Under the pieces are notes generated by a model that saw only the letters and a list, made by a program, of their open reading frames with translations, ran no database searches and had not been told where the DNA came from. A program made the translations under genes and the position numbers. Positions 57,956-64,000 of a stretch of DNA of 64,000 nt are shown in pieces (within the stretch, counting starts at the first letter, position 1; each line of letters begins with the position of its first letter). This DNA is from Clusia tigrina (taxonomy: Eukaryota; Arthropoda; Insecta; Diptera; Clusiidae): the NCBI GenBank assembly GCA_920105625.2, contig CAKKTE020000306.1:20176-84175 (forward strand). The letters are read 5' to 3'.

Positions 57956-60619
57956 ATCGCACCAACAGACGTGGCACGTGGAGAGCATGGCTCTGCTTGT
58001 TCTCGAGCTGCTCAATGTGCCTGGCCAACGCAACTTCGAAAATAGAAGAAACAGCTCCATCGTAGACCTAACCTTCTCCCAGAATGACAGCTCGCACAGC
58101 AAGGTGGTCTGTAAGCTCCATCTACATGTATAGCAACCATAATGCCATCATCATGGACATATGGCAACATACACAACAGAACGCATACCGGGTGCAGAAA
58201 GTTCAGCAAAGAGGCTGGAAAAAACAAATGACGTTGTCATATGACGCTGAAATCTTTCACATGGCTTGGCAATATGGCACCGCTCAAGAAAGCTTTTTAG
58301 AGATGAAAGCAGAAAGCATAATGGCGAGCATCACATCCTGCCTCGGTAAAGCTTGCGACACAACCATGCCCAGGTTATCAGGAAGACCTGACAGAAAGCC
58401 AGTCTACTGGTGGAATGAGGAGATCGTGATCGCTAGAAGAAATTGCCATCATGCACGAAGAAAACTTAAGAGATCTCGCGCTGCGCCAGCGACAGATGCG
58501 CTATTGGCAGACTACAAGATATGTAAAGCAGTACTCAAAAAATCCATACAAGAAAGCAAAAACCGATGCTTCAGGGAGCTTCGCGACAGCATAGACCTTG
58601 ATCCCTGGGGAAATGGTTATAAAACAGTTATGAGGAAGCTGAAAGGCCCAAGAGCACCACAGCCCACAAGCCCGATACTCATGCGAGAGGTAGTACAACG
58701 GTACACTCTATTCCCTCGCCAAGAAGAAGCAACACTTTACCAGGGACAGCAATTGTACATGGATGATATCCCTGAAGTTACCACACAGGAAGTGCTTCTC
58801 ATCACGCATCGCAGATAACAAAGCACCGGGTTTGGACGGCTTTCCAAACATAGCAGTGAAAGCAGCGATTAAGGCGACGCCGGCGCTTTTCGCTAAACTC
58901 TACGACGCATGTCTCAAGGAAGGCGTTTTCCCAAAATCCTGGAAACAACAGAGGCTGGTGCTGCTACTTAAACCAGGGAAGCAGCCGGATCAACCATCGT
59001 TGTACCGTCCTTTATGAATGCTGGATAGGCTGGGTAAAGTATTGGAGCGCATCGTATGCGATCGGCTACAGGAGCATCTGGAGAAACCAGAAGGGCTGTC
59101 CCCAAACCAGTATGGGTTTAGGAAAGCGCGATAATCGCTGGACGCTATTCAAACCGTCATGAGTATTGCTCGTCAAGCCACTAGCGGCAGACAATGGAGA
59201 TTTGGTACAAAGAAGTACTGTGCGGTGGTGACGTTGGAAATTAAAAACGCATTCAACTCCGCAAGCTGGCCCCAGATTATGAGCGCACTTAAAAGTTTCG
59301 CGGTGCCGGTATATCTGCAGCGAATTATAGCGAGCTACTTCGACAACAGAGTCCTGTTTTATGACACGGACGATGGCGTGAAAACGTACAGAGTAACTGG
59401 CGGCGTCCCCCAGGGTTCGGTGCTGGGCCCAACACTCTAGAACGCAATGTATGACGGCATCCTTAAACTTGACCTCCCGGCAGACACAACACTCGTAGGA
59501 TACGCAGATGACATCGCGATGGTTTCAGTGGCAAAGCACCTTGACACACTGCAGGCGTTGTGTAACGACGCTATCACGAGAGTAAGAAGTTGGCTGGGAA
59601 ACGCAAAGCTCGAGCTGGCAGCACAAAAGACGGAGGTGGTGCTGCTGAGCACAAGACGCGTGCGCGAAGAAATAACAATAACGGTGGGTGATCACATTAT
59701 CACTTCTCAACCGTATCTAAAATATTTGGGAGTGGTAATTGATACCCGGATGACGTTCAGGCAACACCTACAAATAGTCAGCGATAAAGCCGCACGAATA
59801 AATGGTGCGTTAACGAGACTAATGCGTAACGTTGGTGGCCCCCGGGCAAGCAGACGGCAACTCTTATCAACTGTGACAAGTTCGGTGATCCTGTATTCAG
59901 CACCAATCTGGGCAAACACAAAGAAGTCATACTATAAAAGCATCCAAGCCACACACAGGCTTTGTGCTCTTAGAGTGGCCAATGCCTACCGCACCGTCTC
60001 AGATGATGCTATTTGTGTCATTGCAAGGAAGGTGCCCATCGACTTGCTCGCTCGCGAAATGGAGCGGCTTTATGGTGTCGGGCGTAGGTCGTCAAGTGCG
60101 GCAAAAAAGGAACAAAGGCTGCGCACAATTGCGGAATGGCAGCAACGATGGGAGAAATCCGAAAAAGGTCGCTGGACGTTCAAACTCATCCCAAATATTG
60201 CGATGTGGATGGACCGAAGACACGGAGAGGTTAACTACCATCTTACGCAGATGCTCACTGGACATGGGTGCTTCAAAGAATACCTGCACAGGTTCCATCG
60301 AGAAGACGACCCTTATTGCCTAGTATGCCCAGAAGAACTGGAAAGCGCGCTGCATGTGTTATTGCACTGTCCGCGATTCATCAATGGACGAATGGATCTA
60401 GAAAGAGCATTCGGCGAAACTCTGACGGAGTACAATCTGGTACCAAATATGTGCGAGTATGAAGACAAATGTGCTGTGGTGGCGAGTATTATGAACACGC
60501 TGCAACACACGGAATACATGCGTAGAACGGAACGCGCCAATGGATCTCCAGAAGGCGCTCGCGACGCCCAAATGAGCTTTGGATCGTACTATGACAGAAT
60601 GACCAATACTGACGATTGA
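57956..60619 (+). pseudogene. R1-clade ORF2, endonuclease end, reverse transcriptase and C-terminal domain
   Basis: The continuation of ORF2. The end of the endonuclease (SSIVDLTFSQND near 58045) is followed by the linker and the reverse transcriptase. Visible RT blocks are NKAPGLDGFPN near 58818, PNQYGFRKAR near 59105, GGVPQGSVLGPTL near 59400 and the catalytic YADD at about 59500. After the RT come the thumb region and a CCHC-like finger (CLVCPEELESALHVLLHC near 60315). Breaks are a frame change near 57990, another near 58800, and stops at about 59015, 59131 and 59438. The last 390 codons from 59447 are open to the stop at 60617-60619. There is no RNase H, as expected for R1/Waldo-type elements. 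The protein would nick DNA and copy its RNA at the nick. Confidence 0.88.
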
Positions 60620-60788
60620 GTAGTATACTCATAACGGCCTCCCGACGCACTACTTAATGGTGAAGTTCCGGGAATAATAACCGTCGGACAAGGGAGGGGG
60701 GGTTCGGGTTAAAGTCCCACTCTTCGGCCTCGGCCATTGTCGCTAGATGTTTCCCCTTCTCAGAAAAAAAAAAAAAAAAACGAAAAGT
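60620..60788 (+). other. 3' untranslated region and poly-A tail of R1-clade element
   Basis: About 140 bp of 3' UTR followed by 17 A at 60764-60780 and CGAAAAGT, then the right target duplication CCCCCCAATCGA at 60789-60800. The poly-A tail confirms the 3' end and the orientation. Confidence 0.8.
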
Positions 60789-63700
60789 CCCCCCAATCGA
60801 CAGCGGCATGGACTTAGACGCCCACAGAGACGCTGACAGAGCCTGCGACGCCGACTGAGACGCCGACTGAGACGCCGATGAGGGAGATATGAGTAGATAA
60901 AGGCATAGAGAAGGCAGCAAACCCCCCAATCGACAGCGGCAGCTACTGAGACGCCTACAGAGACACTGACAGAAGCTTCGAAGCCGACTGAGACGCCGAC
61001 TGAGGCAGATAGGGGTAGATATAGGCACAGAGAAGGCAGCAGACCCCCAGTCGACAGCGGCAGCGACTGAGACGCCCACAGAGACGCTGACAGAGGCTGC
61101 GACGCCGACTGAGATGCCGACTGAGGCAGATAGGGGTAGATATAGGCATAGAGACGGCAGCAGACCCCCCAATCGACAGCGGCAGCGATTGAGACGCCTA
61201 CAGAGACGCTGACAGAGGCTGCGGCACCAACTGAGGCAGATAGGGGTAGATATAAGAGATATAAGTATAGAGAAGGCAGCAGACCCCCAATCGACAGCGG
61301 CAGCGACTGAGACGCCTACAGATACGATGCCAGAGGCTGCGACGCCGACTGAGACGCCGACTGAGGCGGATAGGGGTAGATATAGGCATAGAGACGGCAG
61401 CAGACCCCCCAATCGACAGCGGCAGCGACTGAGACGCCTATAGAAACGCTGACAGAGGCTGAGACACCGACTGAGGCAGATAGGGGTACATATATGCATA
61501 GAGAAGGCAGCAGACCCCCCAATCGACAGCGGCAGCGACTGAGACGCCTTCAGCGACGCTGCAAGAGGCTGCGACGCCGACTGAGACGCCGACTGAGGTA
61601 CATAGGGGTAGATATAGGCATAGGTGAAGGCAGGAGATCCCCCAATCGACAGCGGCAGCGACTGAATCGCCTACAGAGACGCTAACAGAAACTGCGACGC
61701 CGACTGAGACGCCGACTGAGGCAGATAGGGGTAGATGTAGGCATATAGAAGGCAGCAGACCCCCAAATCGACAGCGGCAGCGACTGAGACGCCCACATTG
61801 ACGCTGACAGAGGCTGCGACGCCGAGTGAGGCAGATAGGGGTAGATATAGGCATAGAGAAGGCAGCAGACCCCCCAATCGACAGCGGCAACGACTGAGAA
61901 GCCTACAGAGACGCTGACAGTGGCTGAGACGCCGACTGAGACGTCGATTGAGGCAGATAGGGGTCGATAAAGGCATAGATAAGGCAGCAGACCCCCCAAT
62001 CGACAGCGGCAGCTACTGAGACGCCTACAGAGGCACTGACAGAGGCTTCGACGCCGACTGAGACGCCGACTGAGACGCCGATTGGGACGCCGACTGAGGC
62101 AGATAGGGGTAGATATAGGCACAGAGAAGGCAGCAGACCCCCAGTCGACAGCGGCAGCTACTGAGACGCCCACAGAGACACTGACAGAGGCTGCGACGCC
62201 GACTGGGAAGTCGACTGAGGCAGATAGGGGTAGATATAGGTATGGAGAAGGCAGCAGCTTCCCCAATCGACAGCGGCAGCGACTGAGACGCCTACAAACA
62301 AGCTGACAGAGGTTGCGACGCCGACTGAGGCAGATAGGGGTAGATATAGGCATAGAGAAGGCAGCAGATAACCCAATCGACAGCGGCAGCTACTGAGACG
62401 CCTACAGAGATGCTGAAAGAGGCTGCAACGCCGACTGGGGCAGATAGGGGTAGATATGTAGATATAGGCATAGAGAAGGCAGCAGACCCCCCAATCGACA
62501 GCGGCAGCGACTGAGACGCCCACGGAGATGCTGACAGAGGCTGCGAAGCCCACTGAGACGCCGACTGCGGCAGGTAGGGGTAGATATAGGCATAGAGAAG
62601 GCAGCAGATCCCCCAATGGACAGCTACTGAGACGACTACAGAAACGCTGGCAGAGGCTGCGACACCGACTGAGACGCCGACTGAGGCAGATAGGGGTAGA
62701 TATAGGCATAGAGAAGGCAGCACACCCCCCAATCGACAGCGGCAACGACTGAGACTCCTACAGAGACGCTGACAGAGGCTGCGACGCTGACTGAGGCAGA
62801 TAGGGGTGGATATAGGCATAGAGAAGGCAACAGGCCCCCAATCGACAGCGGCAACGACTGAGACGCCTACAGACACGTTGACAGAGGCTGCGACGCCAAC
62901 TGAGACGCCGACTGAGGCAAATAGGGGTAGATATAGGCATAGAGAAGGTAGCAGACCCCCCAAATGAACAGCGGCAGCGACTAAGACTCCTACAGAAACG
63001 CTGACAGAGGCTGCGCCGCCGACTGGGGCAGATAGGGGAGGATATAGGCATAGAGAAGGCGGCAGACCCCCAAATCGACAGCGGTAGCGACTGAGACGCC
63101 TTCAGAGACGCTGACAGAGGCTGCGACGCCGACTGAGACGCCGACTGAGGCAGATAGGGGTAGATATAGGCATATTGAAGGTAGCAGATCCCCCAGTGGA
63201 CAGCGGCAGCGACTGAGACGACTATAGAAACGCTGACAGAGGCTGCGACACCGACTGAGACAGGTAGGGGTAGATATAGGCATAGAGAAGGCAGCAGACC
63301 CCTAATCGACAGCGGCAGCGACTGAGACGACCACAGAGACGCTGACAGAGGCTGCGACGCCAACTGAGACGCCGATGTGGGAGATAGGTGTAGATATAGG
63401 CATAGAGAAGGTAGCAGACCCTCCAATCGACAGCGGGAACGACTCAGACGAATACAGAGACGCTGACAGAGGCTCCGACGCCCACTGAGGCAGATAGGGG
63501 TAGATATAGGCATAGAGAAGGCAGCAGACCTCCCAATCGACAGCGGCAGCGACTGAGACGCCTACAGATACGATGACAGAGGCTGCGACGCGACGCCGAC
63601 TGAGGCAGATAGGGCTGGATATAGGCATAGAGAAAGCAGAAAACCTATCAATCGAAAGCGACAGTGACTGAGACGCCTACAGATCGACAGCGGGAACGAC

Positions 63701-64000
63701 TCAGACGCCTACAGAGACGCTGAGAGAGGCTGCGACGCCCACTGAGGCAGATAGGGGTAGATATAGGCATAGAGAAGGCAGCAGACCTCCCAATCGACAG
63801 CGGCAGCGACTGAGACGCCTACAGATACGATGACAGAGGCTGCGTCGCGACGCCGACTGAGGCAGATAGGGCTGGATATAGGCATAGAGAAAGCAGAAAA
63901 CCTATTAATCGAAAGCGGCAGTGACTGAGACGCCTACAGAGATGCTGAAAGTGGCTGCGACGCCGACTGAGGCAGATAGGGGTAGATATAGGCATAGAGA
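60789..64000. repeat. Satellite array, block C
   Basis: The satellite resumes with CCCCCCAATCGACAGCGGCA, the right target duplication of the R1-clade element, and runs to the window end with the same monomer plan. Monomers here differ somewhat more from each other (for example GCTGGATATAGGCATAGAG and AAGCAGAAAACCTATC variants near 63620). Minus-strand frames of up to 281 codons are satellite translation only. Confidence 0.95.
63426..63938 (+). repeat. 256-bp tandem duplication in block C
   Basis: The variants ATCGACAGCGGGAACGACTC, CAGACCTCCCAATCG and GCAGAAAACCTAT recur at an offset of about 256 bp. The second copy begins out of register at 63682, directly after a truncated monomer ending GCCTACAG, which marks an exchange junction. 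Confidence 0.7.

Larger units (their letters stand above)
36525..60788 (+). mobile_element. R1-clade non-LTR retrotransposon, split by nested insertions
   Basis: The outermost element of the nest. The left part, 36525-39091, holds the 5' leader, ORF1 and the start of ORF2. The right part, 57956-60788, holds the rest of ORF2, a 3' untranslated region and a poly-A tail. Without the inserted errantivirus and its 4-bp duplication the element is about 5.4 kb, normal for the R1/Waldo/TRAS group. ORF1 ends in three CCHC knuckles and overlaps ORF2 by ATGA. ORF2 runs endonuclease, reverse transcriptase, C-terminal CCHC, and has no RNase H. These features suit the R1 clade; the family is not named. Both ORFs carry stops and frameshifts, so this copy is dead. 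Confidence 0.85.

Overview
The window looks like constitutive heterochromatin from an insect, most likely a fly (Diptera). It holds no recognisable host gene. The basis is the mobile-element mix: a BEL/Pao element, an errantivirus-type gypsy element with env, a Transib DNA transposon, an R1-clade non-LTR element and a Ty3/gypsy element. The species cannot be named from the sequence alone.

About 33 kb is one satellite family, in three blocks: 1-13633, 19920-36524 and 60789-64000. Monomers are about 109-122 bp and vary mainly by the number of copies of an internal 12-bp unit, GACGCCGACTGA. On top of this is higher-order structure. A block of about 3 kb starts at 1, 7591 and about 10624. Blocks repeat at offsets of 3303 bp and then 2023 bp between about 25.3 and 33 kb. 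Shorter recent duplications of 598 bp (33.1-34.4 kb) and about 256 bp (63.4-63.9 kb) are also present. The many long open frames in the satellite follow from the 12-bp (4-codon) subrepeat and are not genes.

The array is interrupted twice. At 13634-19919 lies a complete BEL/Pao retrotransposon with 265-bp LTRs, a 5-bp target duplication GCAGC and one uninterrupted 1766-residue Gag-Pol frame. At 36525-60788 lies a nest of five mobile elements. The outermost is an R1-clade non-LTR element (12-bp target duplication, poly-A tail). Its endonuclease region was hit by a minus-strand errantivirus-like element (39092-57955). One LTR of that element was hit by a Transib transposon (39471-46463, target duplication CATTG), and the Transib was hit by a 4.1-kb non-autonomous LTR element (40182-44318, target duplication AGAAT). 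Separately, a Ty3/gypsy element (51588-56585, target duplication CTTTT) sits in the errantivirus gag. LTR divergence agrees with this order: by eye below 1% in the innermost LTR element, about 2% in the Ty3/gypsy element, and 3-4% plus indels in the errantivirus.

The least familiar object is the 4.1-kb LTR element. It has no reverse transcriptase. It carries one intact 329-codon frame that I do not recognise, and three degenerate tRNA-like pieces (two tRNA-Lys-like, one tRNA-Pro-like) between that frame and the 3' LTR. It lies within an otherwise decayed nest but is itself young.
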